NCBI GenBank assembly: GCA_003612585.1
Contig: RAZH01000004.1
Span: 62,001-126,000, forward strand
From: a bacterium 1XD42-54
GTDB taxonomy: Bacteria; Bacillota; Clostridia; Lachnospirales; Lachnospiraceae
DNA: 64,000 nt
Reading direction: 5' to 3'
Numbering within the stretch: the stretch's first letter is position 1; every line of letters begins with the position of its first letter. Below are positions 44,901-53,965 of the stretch, piece after piece. A model generated the notes under the pieces. The model had not been told where the DNA came from, ran no database searches, and saw only the letters and a list, made by a program, of their open reading frames with translations. The translations under genes and the position numbers were made by a program.

Positions 44901-44960
44901 AATCGTGCTGTGAGTCTATATCGTGAGGGTAGACTTAATTTATTTCAAGGAGGTGCGGTC

Positions 44961-45146
44961 ATGGCTAAATGTGCTATTTGTGATAAAGCTGTTCATTTCG
45001 GAAACAATGTGAGTCATTCTCATAGAAGAAGCAACAAAATATGGAAAGCCAATATCAAACATGTAAAAGTTAAGGTTAATGGTGCTGCTCAGAAGATGTA
45101 TGTTTGTACTTCTTGTCTGAAATCCGGCAAAGTTGAACGAGCTTAA
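44961..45146 (+). CDS. rpmB: Ribosomal protein L28, zinc-binding form
   Basis: This 61-residue 50S protein starts MAKCAICDKAVHFGN with AAGGAGG upstream. The two CxxC pairs (CAIC near the start and CTSC near the end) make it the zinc form, which in some Firmicutes is replaced by a zinc-free copy under zinc starvation. NVSHSHRRSNKIWKAN is the family core. It is monocistronic and closed by a strong terminator. Confidence 0.97.
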   Translation: MAKCAICDKAVHFGNNVSHSHRRSNKIWKANIKHVKVKVNGAAQKMYVCTSCLKSGKVERA

Positions 45147-45182
45147 TCATGTTTTATGCGTGGAATTCAAAATGATTTTATA

Positions 45183-45243
45183 AGATGTCCCGTCATATGA
45201 AATTTCAGATTTTGAAGTTTGATATGACGGGGCATCTTTTTTT
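45183..45243 (+). terminator. Terminator of rpmB
   Basis: AGATGTCCCGTCATAT (45183 on) pairs with ATATGACGGGGCATCT with one G-T pair, then seven T. It is one of the strongest terminators in the window. Confidence 0.92.
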
Positions 45244-45274
45244 CAAAAACCCTTTTTTCAGAACCCGTATCATA

Positions 45275-45331
45275 GGAAAATGGACAAATCAAGGGGCGAT
45301 TTTTTATAGCCCACCGTTTTTGTCCATTTCC
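45275..45331. repeat. Imperfect 13-bp inverted repeat downstream of the small membrane protein
   Basis: GGAAAATGGACAAA (45275-45288) pairs with TTTGTCCATTTCC (45319-45331) with one unpaired base and a 30-nt loop. No T run follows on the minus strand, so it may protect or terminate inefficiently. Confidence 0.45.
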
Positions 45332-45393
45332 GTGATCTGTTCGCAGTTCAGATTCCAACTCTATGCTACGAGCATTTATATAGTTTCCTACAC

Positions 45394-45531
45394 TTAACAT
45401 ACAAAAAGATTATATCCGAGCAGCAACAGAAAAAGTATCAACAGTATACTGAAAAAGATACTTTCAATAAACAGTTCGATTACCATTCCCACCGCGATCC
45501 AGAATAACGTATAGCCGATCAGCCTGCGCAT
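45394..45531 (-). CDS. Small two-helix membrane protein, 45 residues, unknown
   Basis: A minus-strand ATG at 45531 opens a 45-residue frame that ends in TAA at 45394. It starts MRRLIGYTLFWIAVGMVIEL and continues with ESIFFSILLILFLLLLGYN, giving a positive N-terminus and two hydrophobic helices with a glutamate pair between. AGGAAAAG precedes the ATG with nine bases between. It follows the GerW gene by 46 bp in the same direction and may share its transcript. I do not recognise a family. Confidence 0.6.
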   Translation of the reverse strand: MRRLIGYTLFWIAVGMVIELFIESIFFSILLILFLLLLGYNLFVC

Positions 45532-45577
45532 ATGATACTTTTCCTTTTCTTATTATCATATGCAGCGATGCATGATT

Positions 45578-45988
45578 TTAGAAAGTTGTCTCTTCTTTGG
45601 AAGCATTATGAATTGCCTCATCCACATTGGGGTTGGTCTTTGGCTCTGATTCCGTGCTCCTTCCGGCTGCGAACTTATTTACAAAATCAGGAACCATATC
45701 AAGAATTTTCGTCACACTGTCCTGATTTTTTACATTGACCAGCTTTGTCGTTCCATTTTGAATTACAAGAACTGCGCTTGGAGAAATTTTACCACCCATT
45801 CCTCCACCGCCATTGTTTTTTCTTTCTTCGGTTTTTGCGGAAGCTGCGACACCAAAAGAAACGTCCACAAGCGGAAGAATGATCGTCTCACCAACCGTGA
45901 CCGCATCTCCGACCACCGTTTTGGTTGTAATAAAATTCTCCATTCCTTTAAATAATGATTCTACCGTATTCTGAAAATTTTCAGCCAT
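45578..45988 (-). CDS. ytfJ: GerW/YtfJ-family sporulation protein
   Basis: This 136-residue protein belongs to the YtfJ family (PF09579), which in Bacillus is needed for L-alanine-triggered germination and is made in the forespore. FITTKTVVGDAVTVGETIIL and PLVDVSFGVAASA, a glycine cluster NNGGGGMGGKISPSAVLVIQ and IDMVPDF-like KILDMVPDFVNKF are the family blocks. AGGAG precedes the ATG at 45988. The upstream neighbour is the DUF2953 gene, the same pair as ytfI-ytfJ in Bacillus. Confidence 0.92.
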   Translation of the reverse strand: MAENFQNTVESLFKGMENFITTKTVVGDAVTVGETIILPLVDVSFGVAASAKTEERKNNGGGGMGGKISPSAVLVIQNGTTKLVNVKNQDSVTKILDMVPDFVNKFAAGRSTESEPKTNPNVDEAIHNASKEETTF

Positions 45989-46035
45989 ATTTTTTCTCCT
46001 CTCATCTGACCCTATATTTTGAAAATTACCAATCA

Positions 46036-47115
46036 TTACACTCGTTTTTTCAAATACCGGATGATTCGCCGCAGCTTTTTATCCCGAAATGCTTTCCATG
46101 CAGCATATACAAGATGGCACATGCGGATTCTTCCCCGAACATCTATCTGCGTCTCAAAAACTACTTCATCGAACGTCGGCTGTATCAAAAAATCATCTGC
46201 TTTGGCCGGAAGGATTAAATACAAAATTCCTGTCAAATATGCAGTAATCATAGGATCTCCGGTACCGAAATGCATAAAGCCTTTGATTCTGCGCGGTTTA
46301 TAATGATGCAACAGATATTTTACATATCCGGCAGCATTTCCAAAAACTTCCCGCGCCTCCAGCTCTTCCATAAGTTTCAAAGTCTGCCCTGGTTTCGCGA
46401 CGATACTGCCGATTTTCGACCACAACCGCCGAAATACGTTTATCGTTTGCCGTATTTTTTCCGGCAGGGAAGATAAAAAAACAATTAAAGCTCTGATATT
46501 TCCGTAAATGATTTTAATAAAATCCCGGATTTTCTGCCAAAGGGACCCTTTTTTATCTTCTGATCTATCTTCTATATCCTCTGCCTTTGAAAGAAACGTA
46601 TCAGCTGTATGATCTATTTTAGAAACAAATGTCTCTGGCGTATTGCTATTGTTTGAAATCGGTGTTTCTATAGCATCCTTCTTTTCCAAACTGAAAGTCT
46701 CTGTGGTATCGTCTGTCTCCGAAATCAGCGTTTCTGTCAGATTAATGGATTTCGAAACAACCTCTGCTTCCTTTTTCTGTGATCTGTATTTGCGTTGTTG
46801 TCTTTGCTGTTTCGTCCTTTTGCGTTTTTGAGCTTTGCGAACCTTTTTATTTCCAGGAATAGGCAACCGCATTCCGAACAGCCGAATGGCCAGCAAGAAT
46901 CTCCTGGAATGATCTACGGAAAAAGTCACACTAACCACACGAAACAACCAGCTTATTTTTACTTTGCCTTCTGTCCTGCCTGCCTGCTTTTCCGCTTGTA
47001 CCTGATATCGGACAGAACAGAAAAGAACTACAAACAGCAAGACCAGAAGAAACAGGAGCAGGAATCCCAGAAGAATCCCGATCACTTTTAGTATACCCAG
47101 AATAATGTGCAGCAT
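46036..47115 (-). CDS. DUF2953 membrane-anchored protein (YtfI-like)
   Basis: This 359-residue protein has an N-terminal transmembrane segment (about 8-33, GILLGFLLLFLLVLLFVVLF), then a cytoplasmic or external domain starting VRYQVQAEKQAGRTEGKVKI. A lysine-rich stretch and a Ser/Thr/Glu linker with repeats such as TETFSLEKK, PETFVSKID and ADTFLSKAE lead to the DUF2953 domain (LEAREVFGNAAGYVKYLL, FGTGDPMITAYLTGIL). It is paired with ytfJ as in Bacillus, and its role is unknown. AGGAGAAT precedes the ATG. Confidence 0.82.
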   Translation of the reverse strand: MLHIILGILKVIGILLGFLLLFLLVLLFVVLFCSVRYQVQAEKQAGRTEGKVKISWLFRVVSVTFSVDHSRRFLLAIRLFGMRLPIPGNKKVRKAQKRKRTKQQRQQRKYRSQKKEAEVVSKSINLTETLISETDDTTETFSLEKKDAIETPISNNSNTPETFVSKIDHTADTFLSKAEDIEDRSEDKKGSLWQKIRDFIKIIYGNIRALIVFLSSLPEKIRQTINVFRRLWSKIGSIVAKPGQTLKLMEELEAREVFGNAAGYVKYLLHHYKPRRIKGFMHFGTGDPMITAYLTGILYLILPAKADDFLIQPTFDEVVFETQIDVRGRIRMCHLVYAAWKAFRDKKLRRIIRYLKKRV

Positions 47116-47155
47116 ATTCTCCTGTACCCTCTCTTAACTCAGTTATTTCCAAAAG

Positions 47156-47491
47156 TTACTGTTTCCTGTCAAATTTTGATATGGTACGTTCAAAATATCC
47201 TCGCAGATCTGCGCCGCCCGTCTGCCTAAATACCTCTTCTGTAATCTGCTGCAACAACTCCAGCATCTCCGCTCTCCCACAGCCAAGCCCGATAATCATA
47301 GGTACCATCCGTTTCTTGTACCAGAATTTTAAATTCCATGCCGGAATAATTTCAAGCTGATTTTTTTCTCCCAAAGGCAACGTGAGCAGATACGTATTAG
47401 CTGGAGTCTTCCCAGTTTCAAGCTTTCGAATCAAAACTTCTCTTTTCTTTTCTGCTTTTTTCCCCACATACAGGTTCGGATACCAGTTCAT
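47156..47491 (-). CDS. Conserved hypothetical protein, 111 residues
   Basis: This cytoplasmic protein begins MNWYPNLYVGKKAEKKREVL and contains LLTLPLGEKNQLEIIPAWNL and MIIGLGCGRAEMLELLQQIT. I do not recognise a family; the GLGCGRAEMLELLQ segment superficially recalls a nucleotide-binding turn but no motif is complete. AGAGGTAA precedes the ATG. It lies between the NUDIX gene and the DUF2953 gene, all on the same strand with short gaps. Confidence 0.55.
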   Translation of the reverse strand: MNWYPNLYVGKKAEKKREVLIRKLETGKTPANTYLLTLPLGEKNQLEIIPAWNLKFWYKKRMVPMIIGLGCGRAEMLELLQQITEEVFRQTGGADLRGYFERTISKFDRKQ

Positions 47492-47562
47492 AGTTTACCT
47501 CTTCTATCTTAAAGTCTCAGATATTTTTTATTTTTATTTATTCTGACATCCTGTGTGTTTAA

Positions 47563-47599
47563 AATGCCGACATTCCGCAACAGGCGAAATCCCGGCATT
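47563..47599 (-). terminator. Terminator after the NUDIX gene
   Basis: AATGCCGGGATTTCG and CGGAATGTCGGCATT pair with a few mismatches, followed on the minus strand by a T-rich stretch (TTTTAAAC). Confidence 0.6.
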
Positions 47600-47605
47600 C
47601 AGTGG

Positions 47606-48058
47606 TCAAAAGTATTTTTTGCTTCCCCAGAGATTATTCTTTTTCAAATTCAGATACTCACTGTAGGCTTTTTCCAAAATCATCTTCTCGTTTGTAAATT
47701 TCAGAAGATGGTACGCCTCGTGATACTTATAATACCCTGAGTCAATAAAATACTCCTCTCGCTGTGGTTTGCTGTAATAGCTGTCTGCCATCATCAGATA
47801 CCAGTGGACATCCTTCGCTACGGTATCTTCCGGAACATTAAACGTATACTGGCTCTTGCCGATATATTTAATGATGGAAGCCCGAACGCCAGTCTCCTCT
47901 AATACCTCCCTGGCAGCCGTCTCCTGGAACTCCTCGCCTTCCTCTACCGTACCCTTCGGCAGCACCCAGCCTTCATACTTGTTTTTATAGCTCTTGTACA
48001 AAACAAGTATCTTCCCCCTGAATATCACCACACCGCCACAGCTTGTTGCCTCAATCAT
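47606..48058 (-). CDS. NUDIX hydrolase
   Basis: This 150-residue hydrolase has a complete NUDIX box, GTVEEGEEFQETAAREVLEETG in pattern, split here as GTVEEGEEFQE and TAAREVLEETG, with glycine, arginine and three glutamates in place. GWVLPKG precedes it. The substrate is not defined; the family ranges from dinucleotide polyphosphates to oxidised nucleotides. AGGAGGGATT precedes the ATG. The preceding gene on the transcript is the PBP, 92 bp away. Confidence 0.9.
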   Translation of the reverse strand: MIEATSCGGVVIFRGKILVLYKSYKNKYEGWVLPKGTVEEGEEFQETAAREVLEETGVRASIIKYIGKSQYTFNVPEDTVAKDVHWYLMMADSYYSKPQREEYFIDSGYYKYHEAYHLLKFTNEKMILEKAYSEYLNLKKNNLWGSKKYF

Positions 48059-48150
48059 TGCAATCCCTCCTGTTTGCGTTGTGCCACAAATGACTGCAAA
48101 CAGTATAACTCTTTTTCACAGATCACGCAACAGGAAATAAATTCGCCTGA

Positions 48151-49695
48151 TTAATATCCAAAAATATTGTAATACATTTCAAAAATTTTAGCAGCAATCG
48201 GTACAGCCGTTTCACTTCCGGTTCCACCGTTTTCTGCAATTACGGCAACTACCAGATCCGGGTTCTCCACATTTGAAAAGCCTACAAACCAGGAATGCGT
48301 ACCTACGCTGCCATTTGACACATACTCTGCAGAGCCGGTTTTACCGGCCACTGAAAAATTATACCATGCAAGCGAAGAAGCCGTACCATTGTTTACTGTC
48401 TCCTGCATATACTCAGTCAGAAACCGCGCTTCTTCCGTCGTCATAAGCCGCTTATACTTGGAAGGGCTTGTCTTTGACACCGTGTCCCCGTCATACGTCT
48501 CAATCCGTTCTACACAGTATGGGCGCATCATAATTCCGCCATTTGCGACCGTTGCAGTTAAAAGCGCCATATGAAGCGGTGTTACAAGCGTTTCACCCTG
48601 GCCGATCGCTGTTGTCATCTGATCCCCGTAGGAATCATTTGCCTCAAGATTAAACTGTGAGGTACTGTGCTGCATCGGGGCTGGAAGGGTCCGATTGAAT
48701 AAAAATTCCTCGCAAAGTGAACGGAAATCCGTATTATCCAAATCCATCCCGATCGATGCAAAAGCAGTGTTGCATGAATGGGCAAAAGCACTCTTCAGGT
48801 CTTCTGTCCCATGCACCTTGCTGTTATTACAGTTAATCGTAACATTATCTACCGTGATTTTGGAGGTACAATCATATTGGAATCCGCGAAATTCCCCCGG
48901 CTTCTGACGCATATACGCCAAGGTTGTGAGAATTTTAAAAGTCGATCCCGGCGGGTACAATCCCTGGGTTGCCCTGTTTAAAAGTACACTGCTCGTATTG
49001 TCTGTGACAAGACTTTCCCATATTTGCGCAATGGAGTTCGGATCAAAATCAGGTTTGGAAACCATAACCAAAATTCTGCCTGTATCTGGTTCCAATGCAA
49101 CCACCGCTCCATTATAAGAACCAAGCGCTTCATAGGCCGCGTTCTGTAATGCTGCATTCAATGTAACAACCACAGAATCTCCACGCATCTTTTCATTTTT
49201 TGATTCATCTTTAAGCTGCGTCAGCACAGAAGCATGGCACGATAGCAAATCTGAATTACAGCTTGCCTCCAGGCCAGACCTTCCATTGGAAGAATACCCT
49301 ATAACGTGTGAAAAAACATTAGCGTACGGATATACACGCGTTTCTTCACCGCTTTCTGACACCTCTGTTTTTGCCAAAACGCTTGCGTCCGAGGATATAA
49401 TAGAACCACGGATATATTTGTCAATATTTGCATCCTGTTTTGTATTATAAGAACTGGAATTCAGCTCATCAGCCTTGAAAACATTCAAATAGGAAAGATA
49501 CCCAATCATCAGTAAAAAAAGAAATACAAAGGTATACGTCACAATACCAAGTTCCGTGTTGCGGCCCTTTCCCGTTACAGGCTCAGGCTCCTGCTCAAAG
49601 TAAACTTCCTTTACCCTGAGCGGTATTTTTTTCCCACTGTGTGCCTTTTCCGTTTTATCTGTATGGTGTATCGTATCCGTCGTACTCGAACTCAT
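48151..49695 (-). CDS. Penicillin-binding protein, class B transpeptidase
   Basis: This protein, 514 residues from 49695, has one transmembrane segment (about 51-73, IVTYTFVFLFLLMIGYLSYL) and a transpeptidase domain with the active-site Ser251 in PPGSTFKI, SCN at 307-309 and KTG at 452-454. It should cross-link peptidoglycan with the FtsW-type polymerase upstream. The frame stays open much further, to 50058, as an Arg/Thr-rich stretch that overlaps the FtsW tail. AGGAACG precedes 49695, but GGAGG also stands eight bases before an in-frame ATG at 49998. The start is therefore uncertain; 49695 still overlaps the FtsW stop by 41 bp. Confidence 0.85.
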   Translation of the reverse strand: MSSSTTDTIHHTDKTEKAHSGKKIPLRVKEVYFEQEPEPVTGKGRNTELGIVTYTFVFLFLLMIGYLSYLNVFKADELNSSSYNTKQDANIDKYIRGSIISSDASVLAKTEVSESGEETRVYPYANVFSHVIGYSSNGRSGLEASCNSDLLSCHASVLTQLKDESKNEKMRGDSVVVTLNAALQNAAYEALGSYNGAVVALEPDTGRILVMVSKPDFDPNSIAQIWESLVTDNTSSVLLNRATQGLYPPGSTFKILTTLAYMRQKPGEFRGFQYDCTSKITVDNVTINCNNSKVHGTEDLKSAFAHSCNTAFASIGMDLDNTDFRSLCEEFLFNRTLPAPMQHSTSQFNLEANDSYGDQMTTAIGQGETLVTPLHMALLTATVANGGIMMRPYCVERIETYDGDTVSKTSPSKYKRLMTTEEARFLTEYMQETVNNGTASSLAWYNFSVAGKTGSAEYVSNGSVGTHSWFVGFSNVENPDLVVAVIAENGGTGSETAVPIAAKIFEMYYNIFGY

Positions 49696-51466
49696 CCCAC
49701 GTTCCTGCGTATCCGTCGTCTTCGAACGCTTCCGGGTTTCCTGCGTATCTGCCGTCTTCGTACGTTTCCGGCCTTCTTGCGTATTTGTTGTGCGCGTTCG
49801 TGTTCTGCGAGCCTGGGTATCCTTCCTGTCGGAATGCATCGCGCATTCCTCCGTATCCCTCATCCGCGTACGTGTTTTCCGCTCTTCCATATCCGCTGTC
49901 TGTGTACGTCTCCTGTTTTCTTCCGGGTTTCGGTCGTCCATACGCATTCTGCGGGTCTTCGTATTGGTTTTGTCTGTATGGTCCCTGTTCCCTGCCATAT
50001 CGGTTTCCTCCATATCTGTCATATGATGCATTCGGATCTTCATATTCATGTTCGGCATATTCGCCCGTATAGGCTATGTTTTCACCATACGCGCCATAAT
50101 AGCCTCCATTTTGCTGCTGATAAAGCTGTTGTTCCTGTAACATGCGCTTTTGCTCGCTTTTTACTTCTTCATCCCGCTGCAGCATATACAGTCCTTGCAC
50201 GATAGAAAACATAATTAATGTGCTGAGTACGGAACTGCCGCCATAGCTGACGAGCGGAAACGTCACTCCAGTCAGTGGAATCAGCTTAATCCCGCCTCCT
50301 ACAGTCAGAAACACCTGTGCCGCGTACGTGGAACCAAGTCCAACTGCCACCAGACGATAAAAACGGTTCGTGAGCTGCATAGATATATTTACAAACATAA
50401 TAAAACAGCTCATACACACGAGAATCAGGCAGATACTGAAAATACTGCCAAGTTCCTCTGAAATTGCAGAAAACATCATATCCTGTTCCACAAAAGGAAT
50501 GGCGCCTGGTGATCCCTGTCCAAGACCTGTGCCAAACCATCCTCCGGCGCTGATTGCAAACAGTGACTGGCAGATCTGATAACCGCCACCTTGATAATCT
50601 TGAAACGGGTCCTGCCATGCCTCAACTCTGACACGCACATGGTTAAAAAGAAAATAAGCGCCGACCGCAGCCACTGAACCAGACAAAATCCCTGCCAACA
50701 CATAAAAGGGATTCTTCGTAGAAACAAACAGCATCACCAGATACGTAATAAAAAAGATCAATGCACTTCCCAGGTCTTTTGATACTACCAGAATCAGGAC
50801 ATGGAGCGCTGCTAGTCCTGTTGCAATTACAATGCGCCGGAAATCTCTGGCGTGAGTCAGAAGCCCTGCAATCGCAAACACATAGATAATTTTGACAAAT
50901 TCCGAGGGCTGAATCGAAATCCCGCCTATGGTAAATGACAGCTTTGCCCCATACGTTGACCGGGCGGCAATCGCCACAAGGGCAAGCAAACCAATCCCTA
51001 CCAAGGTATACAGCCAGTACATTTTTGTAATAAAACGCAGTTTTCGAATAATAACCGGAATTAACAACGCAACTACAGTAGCAAACACGGCAATCTTAAA
51101 CTGCTTGATGCTCTGATCGTAGGACAGCCTCGTAATCATAATAAAGCCCACACAGAGCAGCATACACATATTATTGATCACAAGCCTCGATGCAAGCGGG
51201 TAAAGGTTTTTAAACAGTACCAGAACCGCTGCCAGATAGATTACCTGTGCACCATAAAAAAGAAGCACCGTTGTCTCTGAGATGTTCAGAAACAATACCA
51301 TAAACGCCACAAAATGCATCATAAACATAAGCATATTCTGCCGCATAAAAAGGTATTCTCTGGCCTCATCATCCTTTTTGTGAAATACTGTATAGCTTTG
51401 AAACGTATACAGGGCCATCAGAATAATAATAAGATATTTTGAAACCTGAATGATAAGATTCGTCAT
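49655..51466 (-). CDS. FtsW/RodA/SpoVE-family peptidoglycan polymerase
   Basis: This 603-residue protein has about ten to twelve hydrophobic segments over the first 430 residues, with the SEDS signatures LSFTIGGISIQPSEFVKI, VVSKDLGSALIFFITYLVML, GAIPFVEQDMMFSAISEELG and LTGVTFPLVSYGGSS. A cytoplasmic tail of about 170 residues follows that is rich in Tyr, Gly, Asp and Arg (EDDGYAGTWDEFEYDGYD is part), with repeated YGG and YAG motifs; this is unusual for the family. It is paired with the PBP, which fits a polymerase-transpeptidase complex for division or sporulation. GGGGAG precedes the ATG. Confidence 0.92.
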   Translation of the reverse strand: MTNLIIQVSKYLIIILMALYTFQSYTVFHKKDDEAREYLFMRQNMLMFMMHFVAFMVLFLNISETTVLLFYGAQVIYLAAVLVLFKNLYPLASRLVINNMCMLLCVGFIMITRLSYDQSIKQFKIAVFATVVALLIPVIIRKLRFITKMYWLYTLVGIGLLALVAIAARSTYGAKLSFTIGGISIQPSEFVKIIYVFAIAGLLTHARDFRRIVIATGLAALHVLILVVSKDLGSALIFFITYLVMLFVSTKNPFYVLAGILSGSVAAVGAYFLFNHVRVRVEAWQDPFQDYQGGGYQICQSLFAISAGGWFGTGLGQGSPGAIPFVEQDMMFSAISEELGSIFSICLILVCMSCFIMFVNISMQLTNRFYRLVAVGLGSTYAAQVFLTVGGGIKLIPLTGVTFPLVSYGGSSVLSTLIMFSIVQGLYMLQRDEEVKSEQKRMLQEQQLYQQQNGGYYGAYGENIAYTGEYAEHEYEDPNASYDRYGGNRYGREQGPYRQNQYEDPQNAYGRPKPGRKQETYTDSGYGRAENTYADEGYGGMRDAFRQEGYPGSQNTNAHNKYARRPETYEDGRYAGNPEAFEDDGYAGTWDEFEYDGYDTPYR

Positions 51467-51469
51467 ATA

Positions 51470-53965
51470 TTACTCTACTCCCCTTTTGAAGTGTCCTCGC
51501 GTACCGGCTGGCATCTCATCGCACATACCGTTCCCGGAAAACAACAGCCTGTGATACTGCTTTAATATCTGCCTTGTCTCCTCAGCAGATTCTATGGTAA
51601 AAGATAACCGCACAAAAGCCAAGGACAATTCTTCTATCTCCTTGCGGTACCCGCCAAGCTGAAGCGGAATGCTGTTGTATATCGTATTACAACAAAACGC
51701 ACATCGGTTTTGCACAGGAAAGCGCACCTTTTTTCGATCTTCCAGCAAAAGAAATCCAGGTACTTTTGTGCAACCAAATATATTTTTCTGTACACACTGC
51801 GCGGATTGCATCAAAGGCTGATAGCCGTATACAATCAGTTCCCGGCCCGCACGACCCGACTGCTTCAGCTCCCGTACATTCAGTTCCGAGGACATCACAG
51901 TTCTCTCAACGCCGTATGTATGCAGAAACTTTTCTGCCCGGTGATTGTAGGAATACAGATTGTCATCCGCAACAAGCACCGCACCACAATCGGCCTTCCG
52001 GATATAAGCCCTGAAATAAGAAAGTTCATCTATCGTATGAACAAGAAATCCATCCAGCATTGCCATTAGCCTGCGCATCACCGGATGTTCAAAAAAAGAA
52101 CGCTCCTGATAACGATAAATGGGAGGACAATTTAAAAAACAGCGCATCCCCGCAGATTTTACAGACTGAATCATCTCTGAGAGATTTGTAAATGCTGTGT
52201 GCAGTTCTGCCTCATTTCCGAAAAGTGTGGTATCCAAATACAGCGTGTCCACTGCAATATCCTGTGACGCTTCGAGAACTGCCATCAGTTGCACGCGGCT
52301 CATAACAGAGATATTCAGTGCATATCCCGTCGTTTCCAAATCAGAAGTCTTCTTCTGCAACGTGTTCCTTTCTTTTGGAATATTCGCTTTTTGCGGTACA
52401 CACCCGGGGGCTTTACGCCGCGCTGACGCCAACATCTGCTCTTGCAGCTGCAAAAGTCCTTCTCTTCTCAGTTCATTCAATGCCCGGACAGTCACAAACA
52501 GGCCGTCCTCCATCCAAAGATCAAGAGAATCAAATACAAATGGCGTATTTCCCGTTTTCATCATCTGTTTTCGCACTTGTTCTGGAGTGGTTGGCTGGTT
52601 CGTTGCAGGTTCTGCAATTTCTGCGCAAACGGTAGTGGAAAAATGCCCAATTTCTACCTTTAGTATAGCAGGTGAATGCTCAAAAATCCTTAATTCACCC
52701 TTAATTTTTTCTTTATTATCTCTTTTTATATATGAACCAGACAACTCCTGCAACAATTTTTCATTTTTTGTCCGGTATAGAATACTTCCAGGCTTTATAG
52801 AAGGCCCCTGCCTCCTGATCTGAAACAAAGAGCCCTCAGCCGTATTCTCCGTCAGCGTCATTGAGCTTCCGTCCGGAAGTTCCAGAACATCGCCTCTGTG
52901 AAGTTCCTCAGCAGCTATCGCAGAAACAGTATTTTTACCGATATTTTTTATTCTGGCGGCCTGTGTCCCCTGATGATTCGGACGTGCCAGTGCCATCATG
53001 GACTTGCCATTATGCAAATGATAATACCCTTGTGAAAATCCTCCGCGATTATACAAATCCAGAAGAATTTCTCTGTCTTCCTTTGATACACAGAAATTTC
53101 TGTCGCCCTGTTCCTGATACAGATCAATATATTTGCGGTAAATGTGCACAACACCGGCCGCATATTCAGACCGTTTCATGCGTCCCTCTATTTTCAGAGA
53201 CGCAATTCCAGCCGAAAGCAGTTCCGGAATCAGATCAACCGTGCACATGTCTTTCATGCTGAGTGCATACAAAGGCTGCTCATGTTTCCCCTCATATTTC
53301 GTGTTCCGGCTGTTACGGAACTGCTCCGCAGTCGGATAACCTGTACTATCTCCGTTTCCTATGACGCGATATGGAAGCCGGCATGGCTGTGCACATCGGC
53401 CTCTGTTCCCACTGCGGCCACCGATCATACTGCTCATCAAACATTGACCCGAATAGGAATAGCACATTGCTCCGTGAATAAAGGTCTCAACCTCCAGCCC
53501 TGTCTCGTCTACAATTCTCCGTATTTCATCAAGAGAAAGTTCTCTTGCCGGTACTACCCTCGTAAAACCGGCCTCTTTTAAAAGCTGTGCGCCATCCACA
53601 CCGGTCACAGTCATCTGCGTACTGGCGTGAAGGTCCAGTCCTGGAAAGTATTCCTTCAAAAAGTGAGCCACACCAAAATCCTGCACAATCACACCGTCCA
53701 GACCTGCTCTGTAGTACGGCAACAAATAGTCATACAGTTTATTCTCAAGCTCCTCTTCTTTTAACAGAGTATTCACAGTCATGTAAAGCTTTCGTTCACG
53801 AAGGTGGCAGTAATCAATTCCCTGCAAGAGAAGCTCCTCGTCCGGATTCTCCGCATATGCTCTGGCACCAAACATCGTACCTCCAATATATACCGCATCT
53901 GCCCCGGCATTTACCGCAGCGCAAAGTCCTTCATAAGAACCAGCCGGCGCCAGTAATTCAACCAT
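51470..53965 (-). CDS. U32-family peptidase, RlhA-type
   Basis: This 831-residue protein starts MVELLAPAGSYEGLCAAV. GVIVQDFGVAHFLKEYFPGL, HASTQMTVTGVDGAQLL, HGAMCYSYSGQCLMSSMIGG and GNRGRCAQPCRLPYRV are the U32 signature with its iron-sulphur-type cysteines. The C-terminal half has DUF3656 and a second U32-like repeat with NRCAFCCNTIYNS. E. coli RlhA hydroxylates C2501 of 23S rRNA, so RNA hydroxylation is a fair hypothesis. A GTG start at 54001 with AGGAAAAAGG upstream is an alternative; 53965 is used because it matches the family start. Confidence 0.9.
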   Translation of the reverse strand: MVELLAPAGSYEGLCAAVNAGADAVYIGGTMFGARAYAENPDEELLLQGIDYCHLRERKLYMTVNTLLKEEELENKLYDYLLPYYRAGLDGVIVQDFGVAHFLKEYFPGLDLHASTQMTVTGVDGAQLLKEAGFTRVVPARELSLDEIRRIVDETGLEVETFIHGAMCYSYSGQCLMSSMIGGRSGNRGRCAQPCRLPYRVIGNGDSTGYPTAEQFRNSRNTKYEGKHEQPLYALSMKDMCTVDLIPELLSAGIASLKIEGRMKRSEYAAGVVHIYRKYIDLYQEQGDRNFCVSKEDREILLDLYNRGGFSQGYYHLHNGKSMMALARPNHQGTQAARIKNIGKNTVSAIAAEELHRGDVLELPDGSSMTLTENTAEGSLFQIRRQGPSIKPGSILYRTKNEKLLQELSGSYIKRDNKEKIKGELRIFEHSPAILKVEIGHFSTTVCAEIAEPATNQPTTPEQVRKQMMKTGNTPFVFDSLDLWMEDGLFVTVRALNELRREGLLQLQEQMLASARRKAPGCVPQKANIPKERNTLQKKTSDLETTGYALNISVMSRVQLMAVLEASQDIAVDTLYLDTTLFGNEAELHTAFTNLSEMIQSVKSAGMRCFLNCPPIYRYQERSFFEHPVMRRLMAMLDGFLVHTIDELSYFRAYIRKADCGAVLVADDNLYSYNHRAEKFLHTYGVERTVMSSELNVRELKQSGRAGRELIVYGYQPLMQSAQCVQKNIFGCTKVPGFLLLEDRKKVRFPVQNRCAFCCNTIYNSIPLQLGGYRKEIEELSLAFVRLSFTIESAEETRQILKQYHRLLFSGNGMCDEMPAGTRGHFKRGVE

